A stretch of 64,000 bases of DNA from positions 39,530 through 103,529 of the forward strand of contig NZ_LMLA01000004.1 in the NCBI RefSeq assembly GCF_001421765.1, in the 5' to 3' direction. Positions within the stretch are counted from its first letter, which is position 1, and each line of letters starts with the position of its first letter. Position numbers and translations under genes: made by a program. The notes under the pieces are model-generated. The model saw only the letters and a list, made by a program, of their open reading frames with translations, did not search any database and had not been told where the DNA came from. The DNA is from Sphingomonas sp. Leaf32 (lineage in GTDB: Bacteria > Pseudomonadota > Alphaproteobacteria > Sphingomonadales > Sphingomonadaceae). Shown here piece after piece: positions 26,273 through 34,728 of the stretch.

Positions 26273-26713
26273 TCACGCCAGTTCGGCGATCTTCGCACGG
26301 ATGAAATCCTCGAACGATGCCCCGACCGTATGGAACGTCGCATTGGTCGGATCCACCTCGACCACCCGCCAATCCTGCGTGTCGAACCCGTCGCCCAATC
26401 CCTGCAGGTCGTCGCCGAACAATGCCAGCGTGTCGAACCCGTCCTCGACCACGCCATAGATGTCATCGGGGCCGACCAGACCATCGTACAGCTGATAGCG
26501 ATCGCCGGCGAGGCTTCCGGCACCGATCTCCGTCAGAAAATCCGCAAAATCGGCAGGCAGGCCGGGATATTCCTGCCGTAACGCAGCGATCCGCGCGTCC
26601 GGTACCGGGACCAGATCGTCATAGGGAGTGCCGCTCCCCTTGTTGCCGACAAGATCCTGATAGCGCGCCGACATGCCCCGGTCCGACAGGGTCGTACGAT
26701 AGAATTCAGTCAT
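26273..26713 (-). CDS. SMI1/KNR4-like (SUKH) immunity protein
   Basis: 146 residues from ATG 26713, overlapping the stop of the 38-codon frame upstream (ATGA). It contains IAALRQEYPGLPADFADFLTEIGAGSL (SUKH N-terminal helix and turn), a central YGVVEDGFDTLALFGDDLQGLGDGF and a C-terminal SFEDFIRAKIAEL. It is divergent from its neighbour at 25723-26193 but of the same fold class. It is probably another immunity gene against a rival's toxin. Confidence 0.75.
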   Translation of the reverse strand: MTEFYRTTLSDRGMSARYQDLVGNKGSGTPYDDLVPVPDARIAALRQEYPGLPADFADFLTEIGAGSLAGDRYQLYDGLVGPDDIYGVVEDGFDTLALFGDDLQGLGDGFDTQDWRVVEVDPTNATFHTVGASFEDFIRAKIAELA

Positions 26714-26826
26714 GATCCTTCCCGATCGCCAAGGGCGGCACACAACGCACGGATTGCAATCAGCGCGTCGGCATATTCCTCGGCAATGCCGGACTGCGCC
26801 GTGATCGCGCCATCGAAATGCATCAT
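26710..26826 (-). pseudogene. 38-codon remnant of a second copy of the 24453-25112 gene
   Basis: It begins ATG 26826 (MMHFDGAITAQ) and contains EEYADALIAIRALCAAL, closely matching QEYADALSAITALETVL of the 24453-25112 protein. It then ends in TGA overlapping the start of the SUKH-like gene. Only the N-terminal helix is left. It is either a decayed duplicate or a short leader now used for translational coupling. Confidence 0.6.
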
Positions 26827-26836
26827 GGGCCGTTGT

Positions 26837-27415
26837 TCAGTCCGGAAAATACTCGGCCATTTCCTCGATCAGATCAGTGCGCTCAAGCTGCCTGAACCCG
26901 CGAAGAAAGAACAGGACCGTCGCCACGTTCGCCGCATCCGCGACTTGCAGCGCGGCACCTCTATCTTCCACGATGAAGGCGCACCAGCGGTCGTCACATC
27001 GTCCGACATGCTCGCCGGTCGCGGTGGACGGTGGCGTCTGCAGCGTCAGACTATCGGGCGCCATGTCTAGGGTAATCATGGCTTCATCCGTCGACATGTC
27101 CGGCCGCAGCCGTGTCGCATACCCGACCATCTCGTGATCCAGCACGATCGCGACCAGAAACTGCAAGGCCCTGGGCAATCCGCATCGCAGTTCGACTGTC
27201 GATCGGCCTAGTGGAAAGCGGACCCGTGTCTGCCTGTTACCACCGGCATAGGCTTTACTGGTATAGCAGAGTTCGAACGTTGCCGACGATACATTATCTT
27301 CCGGAGTTACAATATAGCTTGACCGATCAACACCCTTGGCATCGAAGAACGCCTGCATCTGCGCCAACAAGCGACAGTCCCAGTCGGAAATATCCGGAGA
27401 AACTATAATCATCAA
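26837..27415 (-). CDS. Candidate cognate immunity protein for the TNT effector
   Basis: 192 residues, starting at ATG 27415, whose first bases overlap the effector stop (ATGA). This tight coupling is the usual layout of toxin and cognate immunity genes. It begins MMIIVSPDISDWDCRLLAQM, has VRFPLGRSTVELRCGLPRALQFLVAIVLDHEM in the middle and ends LERTDLIEEMAEYFPD. No signal peptide is seen, so it is cytosolic, where a TNT NAD glycohydrolase would act. I do not recognise the family; the function is inferred from position. Confidence 0.65.
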   Translation of the reverse strand: MMIIVSPDISDWDCRLLAQMQAFFDAKGVDRSSYIVTPEDNVSSATFELCYTSKAYAGGNRQTRVRFPLGRSTVELRCGLPRALQFLVAIVLDHEMVGYATRLRPDMSTDEAMITLDMAPDSLTLQTPPSTATGEHVGRCDDRWCAFIVEDRGAALQVADAANVATVLFFLRGFRQLERTDLIEEMAEYFPD

Positions 27416-28635
27416 TGGCCTCGTCTCAGATATTTGGTCCCGATAGCGTCAAGAACGCTGAATTGGTTTCCGCTGCCATCGGGATGGACAAGACGATACT
27501 GCTTACCGCCACCGGGCTGGTCGAACCATGGCGCGATATCAGCCTCCGCCACCGGCATATCCTTGCGGACAGTATAGAGATTGGGCGGATCGGTCGGTGG
27601 GTCGCCGCGCATCGCGCGGCTTGGGAAGCTCTCACCGCTAGGCGACATATACCCGCCGCCCTCACCACCATAGCGGTCAAGCTTCGTCTTGGCCGACAGC
27701 GTCGTCAATCGTTCCGGCCCTGCCGCACCGTTGTTGGGCGGCCAGCCCTTGTTGGGCCATTTCCAGTTATTCGACTTCGCCGTCGCATATTGCGCCTGAT
27801 AGGGCAGCGGCATCTTGTTCAGGGCAGCGCGGGTCGCCGGCGGTGTGCCCCATTGCCAGCCCCGCCGCCCGGCGATCGCCTTCGCGCCACCCGCTCCACC
27901 ACCCATCCCGCCAAGGAAGCCGCCACCGACTTCCAGCGCGCGGGTACCTGCCTCGGACAGGCCAAGCGCCTCGCCCAGCGCCCGTCCGCCGCTCGCGCCG
28001 ATCATGCTGCCGAGGATGCCGGCCCCCGCCGTGACGCCGATGCCGGCGACGCCGACCGCGACCACCGCATAGGGCAGCGCGGCGATCGCCCCGGCGATGC
28101 CCAGGATCTGCAACCCCGTCACCGCCCATTGCGGCACCTCCGGATGGATTTCCACCCGCGGGTCCTGCGCGCTGTCGCCGCCGATGAAGACGTTGGGCGA
28201 TGTCGTGGGCACCGACACCGCGCTGCACCCGACCTTTTCGCCCTCCCGCCCCGCAAGGCCCGTGTTGATGAAGACGGTCGACGATCCGGTCGCCAGCGGG
28301 ATCGCGCCGCTGTCCTTGTCGCACGATGCGAACGATCCGGCGGTGAACAGTGCGGCCTTGCCGTTGATGAAGACGTCGGGCGATCCGGCAGTGAACTTGC
28401 CGCACGCCGGCCCCATCGACGCCTCGCCGATATACATGCCGCCGAGGCCCCCGGCCGATACCATCCCCGCCGCCGCGCCCGCCGCCGCGACCAGCGCGAG
28501 GCCGCCGGTCGCGACCGTCGCCGCGACCAGCACCGCGCCCACCGCCGCCCCGGCCAGCACGCCCAGCAACATGCCGGTCCCGGCATTGCTGTGGGCGATG
28601 TCGTCGCCGACCCGGGCCGCGGGCATCATCGTCAT
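27412..28635 (-). CDS. prePAAR/PAAR effector with C-terminal TNT NAD+ glycohydrolase domain
   Basis: 407 residues. Residues 6-15 are AARVGDDIAH, an exact prePAAR motif (AARxxDxxxH). Residues about 22-65 form hydrophobic Gly/Ala helices. The PAAR domain covers about 75-155 (TAGSPDVFINGKAALFTAGS, then TSPNVFIGG). A second hydrophobic block lies at about 172-222. The C-terminus (about 310-405) is a TNT domain: LDRYGGEGG (319 on), SGESFPSRAM, and IAPWFDQPGGGKQY with Gln379 at the position of the catalytic Gln of CpnT-type toxins. The expected action is delivery on a type VI spike and depletion of NAD(P)+ in rivals, as for Tne2. An Eag-type chaperone gene lies upstream and immunity genes downstream. 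Confidence 0.88.
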   Translation of the reverse strand: MTMMPAARVGDDIAHSNAGTGMLLGVLAGAAVGAVLVAATVATGGLALVAAAGAAAGMVSAGGLGGMYIGEASMGPACGKFTAGSPDVFINGKAALFTAGSFASCDKDSGAIPLATGSSTVFINTGLAGREGEKVGCSAVSVPTTSPNVFIGGDSAQDPRVEIHPEVPQWAVTGLQILGIAGAIAALPYAVVAVGVAGIGVTAGAGILGSMIGASGGRALGEALGLSEAGTRALEVGGGFLGGMGGGAGGAKAIAGRRGWQWGTPPATRAALNKMPLPYQAQYATAKSNNWKWPNKGWPPNNGAAGPERLTTLSAKTKLDRYGGEGGGYMSPSGESFPSRAMRGDPPTDPPNLYTVRKDMPVAEADIAPWFDQPGGGKQYRLVHPDGSGNQFSVLDAIGTKYLRRGH

Positions 28636-28651
28636 GGCGCGGTGCCTGCCG

Positions 28652-29089
28652 CTATCCCGGCACCGGCACGATCACGAGATCGGCCAGCCCCTGCCGGAAC
28701 ACCGCCTCCTGCCCAGCGAAGTCGCCCTCGGCGGCGGTGGCGGTATAGGTGACGACGACCCCGTGCGGCGCGGCGATGAAGAACACCTCCTGCCGCAACC
28801 GGCCCGCGCCCGACATCCAGCTGAAATCGATGCGGAACGCGTCGAAATCATGGACCCGCCCCGGCCCTTCCCCGCGCCGGTCGAACTGCGGCAGCGTCGC
28901 GCGGAACCCGTCGATCTGGCGGTTGCAATATTCGCGGAAGGTCTCCTGCCGGCCCAGCGCGTCGCGCGCGATCACGATGGTCGGCGCGATCGCCTGTCCG
29001 GGGGCCAGCGGCGCGGCATGAACGACCATGCTCTTGTCGATCCAACCCGGCGGCATCCTGCCCGTAACGGTCACCGGTGCTTCCACCAA
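28652..29089 (-). CDS. DUF1795/DcrB-family Eag-type T6SS chaperone
   Basis: 145 residues from TTG 29089 (or GTG 29086), chosen because AGGAG precedes it at proper spacing. The upstream frame to 29275 has no similarity. The length equals that typical of Eag chaperones. It contains LVEAPVTVTGRMPPGWIDKS, a middle RQIDGFRATLPQFDRR, a beta-rich RLRQEVFFIAAPHGVVVTYTATA and LVIVPVPG at the end, all typical of DUF1795. These proteins shield the transmembrane segments of prePAAR effectors before export. It lies 16 nt upstream of the effector gene. Confidence 0.82.
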   Translation of the reverse strand: MVEAPVTVTGRMPPGWIDKSMVVHAAPLAPGQAIAPTIVIARDALGRQETFREYCNRQIDGFRATLPQFDRRGEGPGRVHDFDAFRIDFSWMSGAGRLRQEVFFIAAPHGVVVTYTATAAEGDFAGQEAVFRQGLADLVIVPVPG

Positions 29090-29381
29090 CCTGCTCCTGT
29101 CGTCCGTTCCGTGATCGCCAAGGTAACCGACAATGATCGCCACTGCCAATCCGCAAGTTCCGGTGCCTGGGTCAGACGGTTGCCCGCTCCCGACCAATGG
29201 CCTGCCTGGGCTACCACACGGACGGCGCGATGGCGTCGTCTGTCGATCGACCGGGGCGATCCGGCAAATAAACAAACCAATTGCCTTTAATCTGCCGCCG
29301 ATCCGTCACCGCGGCGAAATGAAACCGCCATAGGCGCCGACGTCGACGGCAGCCTATGCCGACGCTCTTGGGGGAATTTCC

Positions 29382-32015
29382 ATGCTGTTCTCGCGCCGGC
29401 TTCGCGCCACGACCGCGCTCGCCTTCGTCATCGCCCTGCCCGCCACGGCCCATGCCCAGACCGGCGGCGGCGCGCCGAACGCGGGCGAAGCGGACGGCGA
29501 GGAAATCGTCGTCAACGGCACCTATGCCCGCAGCCTGTCGGCCGCGATCGAGACCAAGCGCCGCGCCGATCACGGCGTCGATTCGATCAGTTCGACCGAT
29601 ATCGGCAAGTTCCCGACGCAGAACGTGGCGGAGGCGCTGCAGCTGATCCCCGGCGTCGCGATCACCCGCCCGCGCGGCGAGGGGCTGTATGTCAGCGTCC
29701 GGGGGCTGGGGCCGCAGTTCCAGAATACGCTGCTCAACGGGCGCACCGTCGCGCTCAACGACCTGATCGAAAATGGCGGCGCGCAGGGGCGGCAGTTCCG
29801 GTTCGAGATGCTGCCGGCGGAATTCACCTCCAGCATCGACGTGGTGAAGACGCCGACCGTCGACATGAACGAAGGGGCGCTGGGCGGCAATATCGACGTC
29901 AAGACGTTCCGCCCGCTCGACATCGGCAACACGACCACGCTGAACCTGCGCGGCACCTATACGACGCAGACCGAGAAGGTGAAGCCGAACGCCACGGTCC
30001 TGACCAGCGCGACCACCGCCGACGGCAGCTTCGGCATCCTGGCCGGCGCGCAATATTGGGGGAAGGCGGTCCGCAACGACCGGTTCATGAACTTCGGGTG
30101 GCTACTCAACCGCTATACGGCGGCCAGTGCGGGCGGCCTGCCCGCCGGCCTCTATTCGCCGACGCGCACCCGCCCCACCGTCGAGACCGAAGACCGCAAG
30201 CGCATCTCGGGCATCGTGTCGGCGCAGTGGCGGCCGACGCCGGAACTGGAAACGACGCTGGACGTGATCGCGACCCGCCTCGACGTCGCCTATGACGAAT
30301 TCGGCCTCGACATCTATCCCGACGATTCCGGCACGTCGGTCGTACCGGGCAGCACGGTGATCGAGGGCGACACGATCGTCGCCGCGACGATCAACCGCGT
30401 GCGCTTCATGGCGTCGCGCGAAATCAGCCTCAACCGCCACGAACTGCTGACCATCGGCCTGAAGCAGACGTGGAACCGCGATCGCTGGCATCTGGCGGCC
30501 AGCGGCAACTGGTCGTCGGCGCACAGCTACCACCCCGATTACCGCGAAGGCACGGTCCGCAGCCGCGCCTTCTTCAACGCGCCGCTGACCTATGACGCGC
30601 GCGGCGGGTACAAGGTGATGCCGACCTTCACCACCACGGTCGACCCGACCAGCGCCGCATCCTATGCGATCTCTCCGTTCAACATCGCGCCCAAGGACAG
30701 CAAGGACCGCGACGTCTATGCCCGCGCCGATGCCGGCTATGACATGGACGGGTTCGTGACCAAGCTGTCGGCGGGCGGCGAATATCACTGGCGCAAGCGC
30801 GACTATTTCCGCCGCGACTATAACGTCACCCCGGCGGCCAATACCCCGCTGACCACCCTTGGCAGCGGCGCGTACGAAGCCATGCCGTTCGACGATTTCC
30901 TGAAGGGGGTCAGCGGCAACGCCCCGCGCAACTGGCTGGTCCCGGTCAGCGCCGCCTATCTGAACGCCTTCTTCACACCGGCGGTCCGGAACGCCGCGCT
31001 GACGCTGGGCGACCGCCGTTCGTCGTTCGTGACCGCCGAAAAGATCGCCGCCGCCTATGTCCGCGCCGATTACGGCTTCGACGCCGGCAAGGTGCCGGTC
31101 AGCGGCAATGTCGGCGTGCGCTACGTCCATACCGATCAGATCGCCAGCGGCACGCTGACCAGCGGCAACACCGCTACCCCGGCGAGCTTTCCCAAGACGT
31201 TCCGCAACTGGCTGCCCAGCTTCAACCTGCGCGCCGACCTGACCGGCAGCATCGTCGGGCGTCTGGCGGCGAGCCGGGTGCTGACCCGTCCCAACGTCAC
31301 CGACAGCGCGCCGCGCATCACCGTGTCGACCGACGCCCCGACCGCCAGCGGCGGCAACCCGCAGCTGGTGCCGTTCCTCGCCACCCAGTTCGACGGGTCG
31401 CTCGAATGGTATTTCACCCGCACGGGCATGTTGTCGGGCGCGATCTTCTACAAGGCGATGGACGACTACATCACCCAGCAGAATACCGAGATCACCATCC
31501 CCGGCCGCGGTCTGGTCCGCCTGTCTACGCAGGTGAACGGCGGCGATGCCAAGGTGTATGGCGCGGAAGTCGCCTATAGCCAGGTGTTCAGCTTCCTGCC
31601 CGCGCCGCTCGACGGGCTGGGTATGCAGGGGTCGTACACCCATACTTCGGTCAAGGCCGACTATACCGCCGGCTCGCGCGCGATCCGCGACCAGCTGATC
31701 GGCCTGTCGAAGAACAGCTTCAACCTCGTCGGCTTCTACGACAAGGGGCCGATCGCGGCGCGGCTGTCCTATGTCTGGCGCGACCGGTATCTCTCCAGCA
31801 CCGGCAGCACGGTACAGGCCCCGACCTATGTCGACGCCTTCGGCTCGCTCGACGGCAATTTCTCGGTCCGCGCGACCGACCGGGTGACCTTCAGCCTCGA
31901 AGGGATCAACCTCGCCGGCGCGCGGCAATATACCTATAACGACAGCCAGGCCCGCTTCGGCGAGATCAACTATTACGGGCGGACGATCCTGTTCGGCGTG
32001 CGGGCGGCATTCTGA
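29382..32015 (+). CDS. TonB-dependent receptor (TIGR01782-like)
   Basis: 877 residues with a signal peptide (MLFSRRLRATTALAFVIALPATAHA-Q) and a GGGGGA ribosome site. The plug has the family hallmark: DSISSTDIGKFPTQNVAEALQ, IPGVAITRPRGEGLYVSVRGLGP and TLLNGRTVALNDL. The barrel ends in GVRAAF. Receptors of this group are common in Caulobacter and sphingomonads and take up large or organic substrates. The stop overlaps the PI-PLC gene start (TGATG), suggesting that the receptor and the hydrolase act on the same substrate. Confidence 0.93.
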   Translation: MLFSRRLRATTALAFVIALPATAHAQTGGGAPNAGEADGEEIVVNGTYARSLSAAIETKRRADHGVDSISSTDIGKFPTQNVAEALQLIPGVAITRPRGEGLYVSVRGLGPQFQNTLLNGRTVALNDLIENGGAQGRQFRFEMLPAEFTSSIDVVKTPTVDMNEGALGGNIDVKTFRPLDIGNTTTLNLRGTYTTQTEKVKPNATVLTSATTADGSFGILAGAQYWGKAVRNDRFMNFGWLLNRYTAASAGGLPAGLYSPTRTRPTVETEDRKRISGIVSAQWRPTPELETTLDVIATRLDVAYDEFGLDIYPDDSGTSVVPGSTVIEGDTIVAATINRVRFMASREISLNRHELLTIGLKQTWNRDRWHLAASGNWSSAHSYHPDYREGTVRSRAFFNAPLTYDARGGYKVMPTFTTTVDPTSAASYAISPFNIAPKDSKDRDVYARADAGYDMDGFVTKLSAGGEYHWRKRDYFRRDYNVTPAANTPLTTLGSGAYEAMPFDDFLKGVSGNAPRNWLVPVSAAYLNAFFTPAVRNAALTLGDRRSSFVTAEKIAAAYVRADYGFDAGKVPVSGNVGVRYVHTDQIASGTLTSGNTATPASFPKTFRNWLPSFNLRADLTGSIVGRLAASRVLTRPNVTDSAPRITVSTDAPTASGGNPQLVPFLATQFDGSLEWYFTRTGMLSGAIFYKAMDDYITQQNTEITIPGRGLVRLSTQVNGGDAKVYGAEVAYSQVFSFLPAPLDGLGMQGSYTHTSVKADYTAGSRAIRDQLIGLSKNSFNLVGFYDKGPIAARLSYVWRDRYLSSTGSTVQAPTYVDAFGSLDGNFSVRATDRVTFSLEGINLAGARQYTYNDSQARFGEINYYGRTILFGVRAAF

Positions 32016-33103
32016 TGCGTGGCCTCGCCCTGCTGGCCGCCGCCCTGTGCATGGCGGCGGCCCCGCGCCCGCCGCTCAGGATGAACGACGTCCAGGTCGT
32101 CGGGTCGCACAACAGCTTCAAGGCGCGCATTCCCGATGCGGTGATGGCGGCGATCCGGGCAAAGGCCCCGCAGGAGGCCGACGCGCTCAATTACGATCAC
32201 CTGCCGCTGACAGCGCAGCTCGATCGCGGGGTGCGCCAGCTCGAACTCGACATCTTCGCCGATCCGCAGGGCGGGCGCTATGCCGATCCGGCGGGCGAAA
32301 GACTGGCGAAGGCGGCGGGCGAGGCGACCGGGTTCGACCGCGCGGCGATGCTGGCGCCGGGGTTCAAGGTCTTTCATATCCCCGATGTCGATTATCTGTC
32401 GGGCTGCGTGACGCTGCGCCGCTGCCTGCGCGAGATCGACAGCTGGTCGCGGGCGCACCCCGGCCATGTGCCGATCATGATTACGATCAACGCCGCCGAC
32501 CGCCCGTCGGGACGCCCGGGGATCACCGCCCCGCTGGAGCTGACCGCACCGCTGCTCGACGCGCTCGACGACGAAATCCGCGCGACGCTGGCCCCCGGAC
32601 GGATCATCACCCCGGACGAGGTGCGCGGCACCGCCACCACCCTGCGCGACGCGGTCCGCCGCCGGGGCTGGCCGAGCCTCGATGCCACGCGCGGGCGGCT
32701 GTATTTCGTGCTCGACGTGCGTCCGGAGGTCGGCGAACGCTACCGCGCCGGCCATCCTTCGCTGAAGGACCGGCCGATCTTCGGATGGTATGATTCCGCC
32801 ACGCCCGAAGGGGTGGTGCAGATCGTGCAGGACCCGCTGGTCGACGCGGCGAAGATCCGCGCCTGGGTGCAGGGCGGCCTGATCGTGCGGACGCGCAGCG
32901 ACCTGCCGACCACCGACGCGCGCGCGAACGACCATGCCCGCGCCGACGCGGCGGCGGCCAGCGGGGCGCAGGCGGTCAGCACCGACTATTATCCCGGCGC
33001 GCCGACCCGGCCCGGCATCGCCTTTGCGGTGACGCTGCCCGGCGGGATGATGCAGCGCTGCAGCCCGGTGCTGCGCCCGACGGGGTGCACGCTGCCGCGA
33101 TAA
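32015..33103 (+). CDS. Secreted PI-PLC-C1-like phospholipase/phosphodiesterase
   Basis: 362 residues with a signal peptide (MRGLALLAAALCMAAAPRPP). The core shows QVVGSHNSFKA (first catalytic His), LDRGVRQLELDIFADPQGG (metal-binding E-L-D), FKVFHIPDVDYLSGC (second His) and a late TDYYPGAP. This is the calcium-dependent PI-PLC-like family (PF16670), which cleaves phosphoinositol or glycerophosphodiester-type bonds. It overlaps the TonB receptor stop, so hydrolysis in the periplasm or at the surface is probably coupled with uptake of a phosphorylated inositol or lipid headgroup. The exact substrate is unknown. Confidence 0.82.
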   Translation: MRGLALLAAALCMAAAPRPPLRMNDVQVVGSHNSFKARIPDAVMAAIRAKAPQEADALNYDHLPLTAQLDRGVRQLELDIFADPQGGRYADPAGERLAKAAGEATGFDRAAMLAPGFKVFHIPDVDYLSGCVTLRRCLREIDSWSRAHPGHVPIMITINAADRPSGRPGITAPLELTAPLLDALDDEIRATLAPGRIITPDEVRGTATTLRDAVRRRGWPSLDATRGRLYFVLDVRPEVGERYRAGHPSLKDRPIFGWYDSATPEGVVQIVQDPLVDAAKIRAWVQGGLIVRTRSDLPTTDARANDHARADAAAASGAQAVSTDYYPGAPTRPGIAFAVTLPGGMMQRCSPVLRPTGCTLPR

Positions 33104-33178
33104 GGGGGCTTCGGTCGGGGGAAAGCGTTCCGCGCCCTACCCCTGCCTCCGCGAAACCTCTGCGAAAGTCCACTCCAC

Positions 33179-33264
33179 CGTATCCCCGCGCAGGCGGGGA
33201 TCCAGGGCCAGATACGCAAGCCTTTGTTCTGCCTGACTCTGGACCCCCGCCTGCGCGAGGGTAC
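33179..33264. repeat. 86-bp palindromic element (family P2)
   Basis: Left arm GTATCCCCGCGCAGGCGGGG with following ATCCAG pairs with CTGGACCCCCGCCTGCGCG near the right end, ending at about 33264. A second copy lies at 55203-55288. It sits between the PI-PLC and ABC1-kinase genes. Confidence 0.8.
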
Positions 33265-33384
33265 AGTGCGTTCTCGGTTACGCGAGCTGTTTTCGCACAG
33301 GCCCCGCCCCCGAAGGGGTACGCCTGTCTCACCCCTTCGGGCACCCACCGGAACCCTTCCCCCCACCGGATCGCTCCACCTCAC

Positions 33385-34722
33385 ATGACTGACGAACCCC
33401 TTCGCCCCGGCCGCGCCGTGCCCAGCGGTCGCCTGTCGCGCCTGTCCGGTTTCGGGCGTCTCGCCGGCGGGATCGCGGGCGGAATGCTGGCCGAGGGCGC
33501 GCGCAGGATCGCCAGCGGGGAGCGCCCGCGCATGGGCGACCTGATCCTGACCCCCGCCAATGCCAAGCGCATGGCCGACCGGCTGTCGCACCTGCGCGGG
33601 GCGGCGATGAAGCTCGGACAGATGATCTCGATGGATGCCGGCGACCTGCTGCCGCCCGAACTGGCCACCATCCTCGCCCAATTGCGCAATCAGGGGCAGA
33701 CCATGCCCCCGGCACAGCTCAACAAATTGCTGATCGCCGAATGGGGGCCGGACTGGCGCACGAAACTTGCCAAGTTCGACGCGAACCCGATCGCCGCCGC
33801 CTCGATCGGGCAGGTGCATCGTGCCGAGCTGAAGGACGGCCGGCGCCTCGCGATCAAGGTGCAATATCCCGGCGTGCGCGAGAGCATCGACGCCGATGTC
33901 GACAATGTCGCCACGCTGCTGCGCGTGTCGAACCTGCTGCCGCGCGAACTGGACCTCAAACCGCTGTTGGCCGAGGCCAAGCGCCAGCTCGCCGACGAAG
34001 CCGATTACGCGCGCGAGGCGGACGCGATGCGCCGCTATGCCCAGCGGCTCGACGGCGACCCGCGCTATGCCGTGCCGCTGCCGGTCGAGGCACTGACGAC
34101 CACCCGCATCCTCGCCATGGATTATCTCGACGGCACCCCGATCGAGAACCTCGCGACCGCCGCCCAAGCGACGCGCGACACCGCCATGACCGCGATGATC
34201 GACCTGGTGCTACGCGAGTTGTTCGAGTTCGGCGAGATGCAGACCGACCCCAATTTCGCCAATTATCGCTGGCAGGCGGACAGCGGCCGCATCGTCCTGC
34301 TCGATTTCGGCGCGACCCGCCCGGTGCCCCCCGACACCGCCGATGCGTATCGCCGCCTGATCGCCGCCGGCCTCGCCCACGACCGTGACACCATCCGCGA
34401 CGTGGCGGTCGAAACCGGCTTCCTCGGCGCAGCAGCGGTGCAGGCGCATCGCGCGGCGGTCGACCGGATCATCGCCGCGATCGACGAGGCAATGGCCCGC
34501 CCCGGCCCGTTCGACTTCGGCGACCGCGCCTTCGTGCCCGTCGTGCGCGAGGAAGCCCGCACCCTCGCCGCCGACCGCGCGACCTGGCACGTGCCGCACG
34601 TCGAAACGCTGTTCGTCCAGCGCAAGATCAGCGGCACCGCGCTGCTCGGCGCACGGTTGAAGGCACGGGTCGATGTACGTGGACTGGCAGCACAGGCGAC
34701 AGCTCGACGTGTCGACATGTAG
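33385..34722 (+). CDS. ABC1/UbiB-family atypical protein kinase
   Basis: 445 residues from ATG 33385; the open frame upstream reads through a palindromic repeat and is not coding. The ADCK signature is present: RGAAMKLGQMISMD (KxGQ motif), AAASIGQVHRAELKDGRRLAIKVQYPG (Ala-rich nucleotide loop and catalytic Lys), and IVLLDFGATR (metal-binding Asp). Such proteins support ubiquinone or other isoprenoid lipid metabolism. No membrane helices are obvious at the C-terminus, unlike UbiB proper. The last codons coincide with a tandem octamer array, whose TAG supplies the stop. Confidence 0.88.
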   Translation: MTDEPLRPGRAVPSGRLSRLSGFGRLAGGIAGGMLAEGARRIASGERPRMGDLILTPANAKRMADRLSHLRGAAMKLGQMISMDAGDLLPPELATILAQLRNQGQTMPPAQLNKLLIAEWGPDWRTKLAKFDANPIAAASIGQVHRAELKDGRRLAIKVQYPGVRESIDADVDNVATLLRVSNLLPRELDLKPLLAEAKRQLADEADYAREADAMRRYAQRLDGDPRYAVPLPVEALTTTRILAMDYLDGTPIENLATAAQATRDTAMTAMIDLVLRELFEFGEMQTDPNFANYRWQADSGRIVLLDFGATRPVPPDTADAYRRLIAAGLAHDRDTIRDVAVETGFLGAAAVQAHRAAVDRIIAAIDEAMARPGPFDFGDRAFVPVVREEARTLAADRATWHVPHVETLFVQRKISGTALLGARLKARVDVRGLAAQATARRVDM

Positions 34723-34727
34723 AGGGC
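34696..34727. repeat. Tandem octamer array 1 (TCGACATG type)
   Basis: Four head-to-tail 8-bp units, the two best being TCGACGTG (34704-34711) and TCGACATG (34712-34719), followed by TAGAGGGC. They cover the last codons and stop of the ABC1-kinase gene. Confidence 0.65.
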
Positions 34728-34728
34728 G

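Noticed and set aside
27412..28635. Rhs or contact-dependent (CdiA/TpsA) toxin
   Set aside because: There are no YD repeats, no two-partner signal and no large repeat region. The prePAAR and PAAR motifs and the Eag gene favour the type VI route.
33085..33384. N-terminal extension of the ABC1-kinase frame
   Set aside because: It reads through the P2 palindrome. The conserved family start fits ATG 33385.
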